Assembly: GCA_963693315.1 (NCBI GenBank)
Contig: OY856188.1
Span: 160,867,058 to 160,931,057, forward strand
Length of the DNA: 64,000 nt
Reading direction: 5' to 3'
DNA from: Diogma glabrata
Lineage: Eukaryota; Arthropoda; Insecta; Diptera; Cylindrotomidae
Part shown: piece after piece, positions 1 through 11,280 of the stretch
Numbering within the stretch: the stretch's first letter is position 1
Layout: every line of letters starts with the position of its first letter
Position numbers and translations under genes: made by a program
Notes under the pieces: generated by a model
Told to the model about the DNA's origin: nothing
The model's database searches: none
The model's input: only the letters and a program-made list of their open reading frames with translations

Positions 1-205
1 TTGAAGCTTATTTTATATCTAACAACTTGTGAAATATTTTGTTTTAGAGATAAAGTTCGTTGTGCATATGTCTGTCGGGAATCAGTTTTTTTTGTTTTGA
101 AGGAAAATTATAAAAATGGCGTTATAAGCTAAGAGATTTTTTTTTGTTGTTAAATATTAAATATTTTATTAATAAATGAACTTTTTAAAATATTATAAAA
201 ATTAT
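1..205 (+). repeat. Left terminal inverted repeat of the 1-3999 element
   Basis: Matches the reverse complement of about 3772-3999 with few differences. The outer part may continue before base 1. Confidence 0.85.
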
Positions 206-421
206 ATATGTAGTACAATAAATAAAATAAATACCATTGTTAGAAATGATATACTTATTTTACAAACAGAAGTTTCTTTTGAATAGGAAAACACTTCTGC
301 AATTATTTTCTTGTACTAGATGGCATAAAAAAATGAAATGTTTATTTATCACTTTTAGTAATAACTTGTCACTCTTATAAAAAATAATTTGACAGTCTCG
401 ACTGCAAACAAAAAAGTCGTA

Positions 422-2341
422 TCCCAGGTAACAATTTCGCCTAAATTTTTTAAATTATTCCAACTTAACTTGAAAAAGCATTGTGTAAGACCATATTATT
501 CACCTAAAAAAAGCTTGTAAAAGACTAGATTCACTAAGTTTCTTATATAATTCCTTAAGTAAAGCTTAATTCAATAATAAGTATTTAGGGCATATTCAAG
601 CAACTGTTACTCAAGTATAACACCTTTTATAAGGTTTTATTCACATATAACTTTTAAGGTAGTATTCAAGATGTTTTTACTCAAGAATTCTGTCCCTTAT
701 ATAAACCTTTATTAAAGTACAACTTTTAGGAAGAATCCAAGAAGATTCTTACCCAAGGATAGTTTTTGTATACGACTTTATTTGTGTATAATAATTTTAG
801 TAGTATTCAAGAAAATTGTTACTCAAGTAATATTTCTTATATACGGCTGTTTTCAATGAATATTAAAAGATTTACAACAAATCGATCTGTCAATATTTTT
901 GACAGTTCGTTGTTTAATTTTGCGATTGTGTGTTTTTTTATTAAATCACTTATCGATGTGTTTAAAAAGTTAACAAAACTTTAAGAACTTTAACAAACTA
1001 TTATTGATTAATACAAAAGATTATTTCAAAATGGTAGACATATTTTCGTCAATGAAAATTTGCAATTGCCATTATTCCGCGACCATTTAATCAAACGTTT
1101 CTGATGATGGTTTATAAATTGATTGAAATTTACCATTTCTGATGATGGTTTATATAATGATTTGAGTTGGTCAACAAATAAATAAACTGATGATAATTTG
1201 TCATACAATTCATTTTTGTATTAAATGTATGTAATCGCCATATTGTGGGCAATTTGCTTGGGAAAAAATTATATCAAAACTTGCAACAGATTGCAACTGA
1301 CTTACGGAAAATATAACGTAGAACGTTTATTTAATATGGTAATTTAACATTTATTTATTAACCAGCCAAATTGTGCAACTGAAAGTAAAGCCAATCACAG
1401 CATACTATACCCCTTACGAAGCTTGAGTAACACTTTTGTTCTGTATTGAGTAACGTAGGTTTTATTCCTGTCGTGGAAATTGATTTAATGAACGAGTGTG
1501 TAAGGGTAAACGATGAGGAAGAGGGTCTGTGTTCGATTCCTGCCAGGCACGTTTTTATTTATGAATTTTATTTTCCTTTTTTTTATTTTATTTTTATTCT
1601 TTAATCATTTTTAATCGTACAATTGAATGGAAACACATGCGTAGATATCGTATATGATTACGCAAAATTATTTTCATTTCGAGATTGTCCTCAACCATAA
1701 CCAATATTATTTTTAACAAAAACCCATATATTCTCATTTTAGGAAACCATTAGTACACTTTTATATGCATTCCTAATCAAAATGTTTGAATAAAAATTAA
1801 TTCATAGCCGTGGTAGTGGTCCGAAACTTGAAATGTGTACAAATAATTTGTTAAACAATAGTGATTAAGTTTCAAAGATGCGAAATGTGTAAAATAAATT
1901 GTAATTTCCGATAAAAGATTAACGCAATAGCAGCAATATACAAAAAAAGGAGTTTAATGCGCCAATTAACCAAAATAACTAAAGGAAACAATCACCAATT
2001 TTTTTTCAGTGGCATCGCTTTTTGAATAGGCACTGAGTAATTCTCTTGAGAAAAGATTTACTCAAGCACTTTATTCAAGTAACATTTTGACAGTATTTGA
2101 ATAAGTCTTGAATAACAACTTATGTACCACTTTATACAAACACTTATATAAAACATGTATAAAGCATTATATATGTCTTCTTGAATAAAGAATATTTTTT
2201 CATACGCCTTTTCTCCTTGAGTAGAGCTTGTATAAAACTTTTATCATGCATAGCCCAAGAATTTGAAATTTCCCCTTCCATTTTAAATTCCTCTTTTAAA
2301 GCTTTACTCAATGATTACCTAGGTTAAATTGTTACCTGGGA
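422..2341. mobile_element. Non-autonomous TIR element with subterminal repeats
   Basis: Begins TCCCAGGTAACAATTT and ends with its exact reverse complement (16 bp). Inside the left end (about 589-860) a unit of about 72 bp recurs three to four times, each with variants of TATTCAAG followed by TTACTCAAG and a TATATA-rich tail. Inside the right end (about 2030-2280) the same motifs recur in inverse orientation (CTTGAGTA, CTTGAATA). No coding region is visible and I could not identify a clear target duplication. Inserted in the 1-3999 element. Confidence 0.65.
1491..1551 (+). other. tRNA-like fragment (possible SINE B box)
   Basis: The stretch GTGTTCGATTCCTGCCAGGC resembles a tRNA T-arm and B box (GTTCGATTCC) followed by an acceptor-like tail and an AT-rich tract. 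I cannot fold a full cloverleaf by eye, so this is more likely a SINE or decayed tRNA-derived piece than a functional tRNA. Confidence 0.25.
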
Positions 2342-2530
2342 AATAACTAAATCTATTTAGGAACTTTTGACTGGAGAAGCATTATGTTCGTATTATGTTA
2401 TTATGGTATCATAAAGTAAAAGATTGTATTTTAACATTAAATTACAAATATTTTATTATTGAAGAAACTTTTTAAAATACCATACAAATTATATATCAAG
2501 GTTAAAGAAAATAAATATAGTTATTAAAAA

Positions 2531-3777
2531 TTATTTACTTATTTTACATTCAAAATATTCTTTTGAGTTGGAAAACATTTTTGCAATTATTGTCTTAGTA
2601 TTTAATGGTACAAAAGAATGAAATTTTGGAGTTCCACTTATAGTAATCGCATTTTTATATCGATTTTGTAATTTTTCTTTTGTTAATTGATATTCATTTT
2701 TATCGGCGTATCCAAAGTTCATGGTAGTTTCCCGTTTTAAAGCCCATTCGAAAAGTTTTTTTGGTGTATCAATAATATCTTTGCTCCCCATACTATAACG
2801 GTGTGCAGCACGCTTCAGTGTACCACCAATCCCATCGCAAGGTCCCTTTCTATGGATGGTAGCATGAAAATGCCATTCTGCATCAACCTTAAAGTCTTTC
2901 TTATGGTGGTTTATTTTTGTATTGAGAAGGTGTTATAAATTATTTTCCTAATATTAGAATTTATATGCGTTTTGATGAATTCATTAAGTTTTGTAATGAA
3001 AAGATGAACTGTAGTACTGTTGTGATATCTAAAATGAGTACAACACTTCGGTGCTGTATATATTCACTTGCATCACTTTTAAAATAAATGACAAATGGAT
3101 GAATAGTAGCTTGTGAATTATTATAATGATAACCTTGAACCGAATCCTGATTTATGAAGGCGTAGTTTTCAGAAAAATCCCCTTGAACGAAGCACTCTCC
3201 TGGTTTTAATTTTTTTTTCTTTCCTCAATGAATTTAGATTGCTGTTTTGCTATAAAGTTGTGTGGTATCAAAATTTGTAAACGAATTTTTTCATAAATTC
3301 TTCTACAGTTTCTATTAAAGTATCCAAATTGCATCGATCAGTGGTATTCCATTATTGATATTTGACTTGAAGGATTCCTTTAACGTCAAAATCATTTAGT
3401 AATTTTTCTTCCAGTTGTTGAAGTTTTTCTAAACATTCATTGCACTTCAAAGTATGACAATCTTCTGTTAATTCACTACATGAAACAAAGTCGATTAATG
3501 TTTTATAATTCTGGAAAGCAGCATCAGTAATCCAAAACATCTTAGAGTGTTGAATCATTAGTTTCATATTTTGATGTATGGTACACACGCACACATTATG
3601 AACTCCTTGGGATAATTTTATACATTCTTGTGGTCGAAGGGACGTGAATTTAGTAAATCCTTTTGTCACTTCAGGAAACTTATTTTTAAACTCCACATAA
3701 GCTTCATTTAATGTACATAGCAATAAGCGCTTTTGTGGATTTATGCTGAAATTGCTCATATTTTCTTTATTGTACAT
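2531..3777 (-). pseudogene. Decayed transposase of the long-TIR element
   Basis: Read on the minus strand from the ATG at 3777, the first 141 codons are open and contain a block FTSLRPQEC...HNVCVCTIHQNMKLM, which I recognise from uncharacterised transposase-like proteins common in cnidarians and arthropods. Downstream, stops and frameshifts interrupt the frame at about 2900-3350. Around 2800-2900 a block including EWHFHATIHRKGPCDGIGG is readable, leading into an open 86-codon piece (2531-2791) that ends near the inner arm. This last piece aligns by eye with the fragment at 62899-63204: shared TP, F-WA, K-L--R--A--I--T-K-H and AK-FS positions. The protein should act in the nucleus on its own TIRs; here it is broken. 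Exact superfamily is not certain. Confidence 0.65.
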
Positions 3778-3999
3778 ATATAATTTTTATAATATTTTAA
3801 AAAGTTCATTTAATAATAAGATATTTGATATTTAACATAAAAAAAATCTCTTAGTTTATAACGCCATTTTTATAATTTTCCTTCAGAACAATAAAAACTG
3901 ATTCCCGACAGTCATATGCACAACGAATTTTATCTTTAAAACAAAAAATATCGCTAGTCCTAAGCTTTCACAAGTTGTTAGATATAAAATAAGCTTCAA
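3772..3999 (-). repeat. Right terminal inverted repeat of the 1-3999 element
   Basis: Reverse-complement partner of 1-205. The start codon of the transposase remnant (ATG at 3777 on the minus strand) sits at its inner edge. Confidence 0.85.
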
Positions 4000-4689
4000 T
4001 TTAGTTAAAAAAGTTGTAGCGCTATCTTTATCTTGTCGCTATCAACGACATATCATTTATGAAAATCGATTCAGTAGTTTTTCTACAATCGCTCGTCAAA
4101 ATGCACTCACATCACAAAATAACAAAAAATTGAGGGGTACCCTGTGAAGACCCATGGTCGAAAAAAAATTCTAAGAGAACTTGTATTTTTTATTTATGAA
4201 AGACTATCTATAAACAAAAAATAATCAAAATTAAAATTAAAAGGGGTCAAGTCGAAATTTCCCAAAAATTTGCTGAGCTTGCGTGAAATTGCTCATATGT
4301 ATTGTGAAGTATATGAAATGGTCCACTGTGTGTTGTTTTATATTGGTGAGTAAGTAATTCATACTCATTTGAAAGTTAAGAATTATATCATTCTGCAATT
4401 TTATCTGAACATTTTTAAGTAAAATTTTAAATTTCATGCTTTTAAACTAAAAACATTACATTTCTATATTAAAAAAGTCGGACAATTGCGAATAAAATTC
4501 GCTCGCCAAGGGTTCCGTGAATGTAAAAGAACAAAATATCAAAAATAAATGTCATAAAGTTGAACATTGATCAAAAATGACACAAAAATGTTACTTGAGG
4601 TTAATTAAATCTTATCCATAGCTGTTTATGTTAACTAAAGAAAGATTTAACCAGCTTTTAAATAGTTTAAATTAGAAATATTTTTTCTA
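4000..4689. other. AT-rich spacer, no gene seen
   Basis: No ORF or motif I can support. It is short repetitive-looking AT-rich DNA leading into the tandem repeat. Confidence 0.5.
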
Positions 4690-5830
4690 TAAATCAGCAT
4701 CGAAATATAGGGTGGTGGTGGTATACATATACTTAAAATAGCCAGTTTAGAAATATCCTTGATAATATTAGCATAGCCAACGAAATTAATTGGAATATAA
4801 TAAAAAACTCATAGATATTAAAAAAGTGTGTTTTAAACTAAAAACTATAATATTTTTTTTTTAAATAGCACTTTTTTTAACAATTACTAAAAACCTGTGC
4901 ATCGCAAAATTCTTAAAAAAATTGAAGTGTTTCTTAAATTAGGTGCCCTTTCAAATGACACCCAACTCATTTGGGTCAAAAAAGATTTTTTTTCTTACTT
5001 CCTATTACCATCCTCTAAACACACAGAAATATAATTATTTGAGACTTCGCTATAATTGTCATTAAAAGTTCCAAACGCCTGTCTTTGTGCATTTTTCCAA
5101 ATTTTTCTGTCAATCAGTGTCGAAACGGGGGGACGGTCTGAAAGTTTTACTTTTTTGACAATAACTCAAAAACTGTGCACAGCAAAATTCTAAAAAAAGT
5201 GCATTATTTCTTAAATTAGGTGCTTTTTCAAATGACATCCTACTCGCTTGGATCAAAAAGAGTTTTTGTTTACCTAACACCCCTCCCCTAAACACACAGA
5301 AATATAATTATTTGAGAGTTCGTTATGATTTTCGTTAAAAATATAGCACACTTTCTGTCTCTGTGAATATTTTCTATTTTTTCTGTCTATCAGTGTCGAA
5401 ACGTAGGGGAGGCAGTATTTGCACACTTTGTAGAATAACTCAAAAACTGTGCACCGCAAAATTCTAAAAAAAATTGCAATGTTACTAAAATCGGCTTTTT
5501 TAAATGACACCCTACTTGACCTGGTTTTAAATTATGTTTTTACCCCTTATCATTCCCACCCCTTTAATAAATATAGTTATGAGTATCGGCCACTTTTCTA
5601 TATTTTTCATTAAAAACCTACTCATTTTTCTATATCATTCCAAATATATTTCAAGATTCTCGATGAAGTAGGATCGGAGTTAATTGGGGCAATAAAACAT
5701 AGAGAAAACGTCATTTTTCAAAATTATACAAAAAATGTTGAGGTGTAAAATTCCAAAATACATTTTTAAGGAATACTGAAATGAAGCCCTTTCATATGAT
5801 ACCCTACTCGTCTCGATAAAAAAATGTATG
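4690..5830. repeat. Tandem repeat, period about 276-280 bp, about 4 diverged units
   Basis: The landmark AACTGTGCA(C/T)(A/C)GCAAAATTCT occurs near 4893, 5169 and 5449. A second landmark, AAATGACA(C/T)CC(A/T)ACT, occurs near 4953, 5229 and 5495, and in weaker form near 5792. A third, CAGTGTCGAAACG, occurs near 5112 and 5390, with a weaker copy near 4692. Spacings are 276-280 bp for the central units. Short minus-strand ORFs here repeat the same peptide because the DNA repeats, so I do not call them genes. Confidence 0.8.
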
Positions 5831-6597
5831 TTCTCAAAGGTTTTACACCGTACCTCTGTAAAACAAACGAACACAACTTTATTTATATTCTAACCCGCCA
5901 TCTTGTGTGGATAGGTTAATTTTATAAGCACCTCAAATTTTAAGTTAATCGGATTAATGGTTTACGAGATAATCGAAATAATGCGAAAAACACGTTGTAC
6001 TCTCACCAACAGTGTTCCGTATAAAAAACGGTTAATTTTTAATGAAAGTATTTTCGATATTCTGCCGTGCTTAGGCCGTATCTTGCTTTTTTGTCAAAAA
6101 TGAGTTATGCATCTAAGATGATATAATAACAGTCGATGGACATTTTTAACAAATAATTAAACCATTTAATTAATTTTTTCATTCAAAAATTACTCTTTTA
6201 AATATACCGTATCTTCTTTAAAAGTATCAAATTTACTATTTAATTATCCAATAATTAATATTTTATAACATTAACAAATAATATAGCCTTCTATCTCTCT
6301 GATTCAAACCAAAATTTGAAACTTGTTTAACTAAAAATATAGTTTTGATTAGTTAGACTGTGAAACTTAAAAATTAAAAAGTGTTAATATCTCGCAATGT
6401 CAAAATTTAAGATACGCCCTTTGTACTTAGCACGACAGTATTGACATAAATAACTGCTTTAAAAAAAAATTAATGTGAATAACTATTTTAATCGAAGCAA
6501 ACAGTACTTACTATGTAATAATAATATTGAAATAATGGAGGGCATTATGTAACGCAAAATGATTTAAAGTGTATATAGCAAAAATATTTATGAAACC

Positions 6598-6705
6598 GAT
6601 CGATAATATCGATATTTGGATATATCGATATTATCGATATCATCGATAAATATCATTCCGATATCGATATTCGATATATTAATATTTATCTATATATCTA
6701 TATTT
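6598..6705. repeat. ATCGAT/TATCGATA-rich simple sequence
   Basis: About 100 bp built almost entirely of degenerate ATATCGAT units, including several copies of the palindrome ATCGAT and matches to TATCGATA, the DREF/DRE-type element of flies. It is most simply a decayed microsatellite; binding is only a possibility. Confidence 0.6.
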
Positions 6706-6715
6706 TTTCCCGGCC

Positions 6716-7045
6716 CTAATTCTTACATACAAAAGACAATGTTTATGCATATTGTAATATTGAATATAATAGTATTTCAGGTCCTGATCCAGCAATCCCA
6801 ATCACGGGCATCCCAAAGAGGACCTGGTAGGGAAAAATGTTACGCCCATGAGTAGGACCCAATCAGACTGCCTTTTTAATGTCTGATTGAGTCCATCTAG
6901 CCGAACAAGGGCAAACCAACCAGGGTTCTATTTGAACCCTGAGAAATTTCCGCTCGAGTTGTTCCTTTCTACATTTACTGCAATACCCATTCTTACTTTT
7001 TGTAAAAAAATGGGAACGTAAAATTATTTATTTATTTATCATAAC
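6716..7045 (+). repeat. GC-richer dispersed repeat with three hairpins (LINE 3' end or SINE)
   Basis: Markedly less AT-rich than its surroundings. Three stem-loops follow one another: CAGGTCCT/AGGACCTG (6778-6785, 6819-6826), GGACCCAATCAGAC with a 13 of 14 partner (6855-6868, 6881-6894), and CAGGGTTC/GAACCCTG (6921-6928, 6934-6941). It then runs into TTTTTGTAAAAAAATGGGAACG and a TTTATTTATTTA tail. The tail region resembles 59030-59140 and weakly 54830-54915. A structured LINE 3' UTR or a SINE would fit. Confidence 0.4.
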
Positions 7046-8150
7046 TAATAATTTAGTCTGTATATCTAACGTTTGCAAATATGTTAAGTGGTATAACATA
7101 CTATAGAGAAGCTTGATATTCTTTCTTTATTACACTTTGAAATGGAATATTATTGTAAAAGACATAGCGTTTGTTATTTTGCAAAAAATTGTTTTGAATT
7201 GACATAACGCTAGTTACTACAAAATTATTTTGAGTATACCGTAAAATGCAATTTTACGATTCTAAAATCATCGGGCGTAAAGCAAGCTGTTTTTATACAC
7301 TTTTATTTAACATGTAACCTATTAAAATAACAATGCGTAAAATGACTATTTTACGCCCTAAACATATTTGAGACAACATACTACACTCAAAAAAGAAAAT
7401 TTTAAAACACTATTTTCAAATAAAATATACATATATTTATAAATCTACAGATATGTGTTTTGTAAAATTTCTACTTCACCACAATTTTAAATTGTGTGAA
7501 CTAATGCTATCTATCGAGAAAAAAATATCTTACATAACCCAAATTTTGTTTTTGAAGTTATACTTCTTTGCGCTCGTTGTAAATATTTTGATGGGGTGTT
7601 AATCGAGAAACCGCGTCACGCTGTTTGAAGTTATATTTTAACCTTTATGCTGTATGGTAATAAAGACGAAATTAGTAAATCAACCTTATGCTATATGGTA
7701 ATATAGACGAAATTACTAAATCAATCATATTTTATAATAATAAAACATTATTCGCTTAGTTATCTTTGATCAATTTTTTTTTCACTTTTCGGAATTATCA
7801 TTAAAATGAATAGTTAATGTATAATGTGACAAACAAATATGTACATTTATATGAAAATTATGTAAAATTATTTTTTATCAAATACATATTGCTAATTTAC
7901 AACAAATATGTTCTTATGGTTTGCAATTATACAAAATATGTACATATTTCTATGCATTAGCACCAATACGATACATATAAGCATTGCTTATATATGATTA
8001 AACAAACCTGCTTGCATTAGCAGAACTGCCCTCACATGTTCCAAAAATTGGAAATTGACGTTTCTTTTCTTCTTCTCAGAAACATTGATGAACCAAGAAT
8101 TTGCATTGGAACCTTAGTACCGAAGAAAAAGATTATGAACAATATCAAAG
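7046..8150. other. AT-rich region, no gene; carries one copy of a dispersed repeat
   Basis: About 7470-7560 matches, in inverse orientation, about 17690-17780 (shared TTTAAATTGTGTGAA, a TCGAGAAAAAAA stretch and CCCAAATTTTG). A 13-bp palindrome GAAGTTATACTTC lies near 7553. Nothing else recognised. Confidence 0.45.
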
Positions 8151-8168
8151 CTACAGGTTTAAAATGTT

Positions 8169-8590
8169 TTACTTATTGAGTGAAATATGCTTCTCCATTA
8201 CTTTCAAAACTATTATTGTTATTGCAAGGGATCTATAAAATATATGCAAATATGTTAACATATGTTGTGATTTGACTGTTTTAATAATAATATATAAGTC
8301 TGAATTTACAAATGAAATTAGTCTTATTATTATTTTTTCCAATTTTTGTTTTAAGTTGTGGGAAGGAATGTCGAAATAAGACGATGACCATAAAGCAATA
8401 AAACCCATTAAACGAAAATATTCACTAAAAATGGTGGTATATTTTAATCGGCCGGCGTATGCATCAATGTAGTAGAGTATTGCAGACAATCGATAAAATA
8501 TATTGGCAAATTGCAATACGACCCTCTTCAGAACAGCAAAATTTCTGGATTGATAAATGATTATAAGTATACATGAAATAGGACGCTAAA
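8169..8590 (-). CDS. Unrecognised open frame near the Helitron end
   Basis: The minus-strand frame is open for about 140 codons but has no ATG at its 5' end. It is rich in hydrophobic and aromatic residues with two possible membrane-like stretches (one ending ..YRLSAILYYIDAYAG, one ..LHIFYRSLAITIIVLKV). It lies about 450 bp inside a Helitron 3' terminus, so it could be a captured exon, and the composition loosely suggests an insect chemoreceptor-type membrane protein. I do not recognise a signature, and a chance ORF in AT-rich DNA is possible. Confidence 0.15.
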
Positions 8591-9015
8591 CCAATAGCAA
8601 TGAACCAGTGCACCTATTTTGTATGACGAGTACGGTGGTTTCTGAGTAAGTAATTGACAATTGTGACATCCAATAAACAAATATATTTACGCTCACCTAA
8701 TTGTTCGTGACACATTGAATTATTTGAATTAAATCTTTGGATTTAAATCTTTTGCCATCTACATTTATAAAAATTATTTAATTATTATTTGTCTGTCAAT
8801 GTGTTTTAATTATAACGTACATTTAATATGTAAATTTATCTATAGCTTTAGATACATTTACTTAATGGCTTTTGCTGACTGCAAAATGATACTATTACAT
8901 TTTTTTCAAACTTTTTATATTTTACTAATAAAATAAGTTAAATTAAATGACATTACAAAAAACTATCGGAGAATTTACTCAAAAAAAAGCAGTTTTCAAC
9001 CACTTTATCTGGGAA

Positions 9016-9048
9016 GCACGGGCATCGCCGTGCGGGTGTACCTTCTAG
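9016..9048 (+). mobile_element. Helitron 3' terminus
   Basis: A perfect 6-bp stem, GCACGG (9016-9021) with CCGTGC (9028-9033) and a 6-base loop, is followed 11 bases later by CTAG (9045-9048), and the next base is T. A short GC-rich hairpin just before CTRR at an A/T insertion site is the defining 3' end of Helitrons. I could not place the 5' end (TC after A); the body should extend upstream to the left. Confidence 0.8.
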
Positions 9049-10497
9049 TAATTAATAACTACACTGTGAAAAAAGCTACATAATATTAACCAAATTGGTT
9101 TTATTAAAATATTTTTGTTAAAATAACATAGTTTATGTTACGTTTCAATAAAATTGACTTTGCTAGTTTTTTTCAATTATTTTATTAATACAAAAATCGC
9201 TTCGTTATTTTACCTAAGCAAATACATTTTGTAAACAAACATTGGTTTTGTTAAAATTACATGGCTCTAATTATTTTAACATGGAAGTAGCTTATTTTGA
9301 TTAACAATGGTAAAAATATTTAACATATACATACTCTGTTACGCATATATTATAATAACAGAGCGCTATGTTAAGAGAAATTAAGTTTACGAGGCTAAGT
9401 TAAAGTAACGGAGTACTATGTTAATCAAATTGAAAGAATTGTTATAAGTATGTAGAGCTATTTTAAAATAAGAGAACATTTTGTAAAATGCCAAAATTCA
9501 TTTAAGAATTGTATTTAAAATTAATTCCATTTGAAACGTGTTGTCTTTGTGCTTGGAAATGAAAAAATCTTCTCTTGCAACTAAAAAAATACTTTATAGA
9601 TTGCTAAAGAAAGGGAAAATAATATACAACATTAAATTATTTAAAAATTTAACAGGTAAGCAATTCAATCTTTTTATGAAGCATTTACTTGTCTTTAATT
9701 ATATTTATATTATATGTCACACATGGCCAAACCGCGGCTCGCGAGCCGCATGCGGCTCTTTGAAAGAATAAATGCGGCTCTCGAAAAGAAATGAAAAAAT
9801 TAAATAATATTTAATGGTTAATTCATAAAAATTGTAACAAAATTAGAAATAATACATATAATTTATAATGCTGCAGTTTAATATAATATGATTTAATGCA
9901 ATCATATTATTATATTTAGGTTCATCCTGTCAAAGTTACTACTATTGGAGTTTTTTGCGACTTTGTTTTAGTTTGATACTACTTTACTTCGCGAATCAAG
10001 TTTAAGTATAATCCGCTGTTATAAATAAATTTAACTAATTTTATTATTTAAGGTTATACGTCTAACATATTCTAGTGGACTAAAAATAAAATCACCTGTA
10101 TTCGTTTCAAATTAATGCACAAAAATCTTTCTCAAAATCAAAAGTCTTTCCTTTTGGATTCGTTTATTTTTCTATGATTATCTTTTTCTGCAATTTTTTT
10201 ATAAACAATAGTTTTGATATTTTATCTTTAGGTAATTTTCCGACGTTAAATTTAATGTATCCTTTAATATTCCAATTAAAAAATGAATTAAATAGAATTA
10301 AAAACACGTGCAAACCCGACATCTACTACCATTAACCGCTTCTACATCTACGACAGTAAGATATTACCCTAAACCAAAAACATGACCATAATAACGAAAT
10401 TAAAAACTTAAGGAAATTGCAAGAAAAAAACGGTGATGACTCTTGTAGCGAAATATAATATTTTGCGTGTTTCTTATGAATAATCCGTTTTTACTTA

Positions 10498-10751
10498 CAG
10501 TGCATGTACAACGAAATTACTTTTACTCATGAGATCCAAGTTTGTATGAAAATTTATTTTGAGAAAAGAAAAATTTATTTTTGAAATATATTTTTCTCAA
10601 TGAAAAAGTTAAAGATTTTTTAAATTTTTCCTCATGATTAATAGAGAATGAACCTAGCTACATTTTAAAGCATTGTGCTACTATTAAAAAATAATAATAA
10701 AAAGTTACTCAAATCTCATGAGTAAAAGTAATTTCATTGATGCATGCGCTG
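10498..10751. mobile_element. 254-bp MITE inside the hAT 5' region
   Basis: The left arm starts CAGTGCATGTACAACGAAAT and shares with the reverse-complemented right arm a block GAAATTACTTTTACTCATGA; the arms are about 38 bp each. TTA flanks both ends (10495-10497 and 10752-10754), a TWA-type 3-bp duplication as made by PIF/Harbinger elements. No coding sequence. It sits about 530 bp upstream of the hAT start codon, so it may alter that leader. Confidence 0.75.
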
Positions 10752-11280
10752 TTAAAATACTCCGCTGACCCAGGCAAATATACCCACTATTTATTACTTT
10801 TTAAAAACGACAGCGCTGATTTTGGTATATTTTCTGCTCTTATTCAAAAATATCAACAAGTCGGATAATTTTCGTGTTGGTTAAAACCAAAAAAAATTAA
10901 CTGTTTTTTCTGACGAAAAATTGTATTTTGGTTTCTTTTATTATATGTGAGCAAATTCACAAAATCATTTTTACTGAATTTAAATTGTATTGTTAGGGGA
11001 ATCACTGAACTAAAAGAACAACAAAAAAATTCATATAAATAAATTTAGGAAATGAGAGAAAATCATTATCGTGTACTGGCTGCTAAAATAACATTGTGAA
11101 AAAATTGTGTTCATATTTTTCGATAGAAAATTAATACTTGTTGTTTCTGTGTCGTGTAATTTTTTTCCATCATTTGACGGTAATTATTGACAGATTTCAA
11201 TTTTTTTATTAAGTTTTAATAATTATTTTAAGAGTAAAATAAATTAAGTATTGTTTTTTAGTTTAATTTAACTGCTAAAT

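Larger units (their letters stand above)
1..3999 (-). mobile_element. Long-TIR DNA transposon, Sola-like (tentative), left end cut by window
   Basis: The first ~205 bases reappear as a close reverse complement at about 3772-3999, so base 1 pairs with base 3999 and the left end may lie outside the window. Between the arms lies a minus-strand transposase remnant of the same family as the one at 62899-63204. Positions ~140-365 and ~2425-2660 are diverged direct copies of the same inner-arm and transposase C-terminal segment, so the element is a composite or was rearranged. A different inverted-repeat element occupies 422-2340. The superfamily is inferred from the sister element at 62112-63991, which has 4-bp target duplications. 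Confidence 0.7.

Noticed and set aside
1491..1551. Functional tRNA gene
   Set aside because: Only the T-arm side is convincing; D-arm and acceptor stem do not pair, so it is kept as a tRNA-like fragment only.
5110..5874. Three similar minus-strand ORFs
   Set aside because: Their similarity follows from the underlying ~278-bp tandem repeat; no start or domain support.
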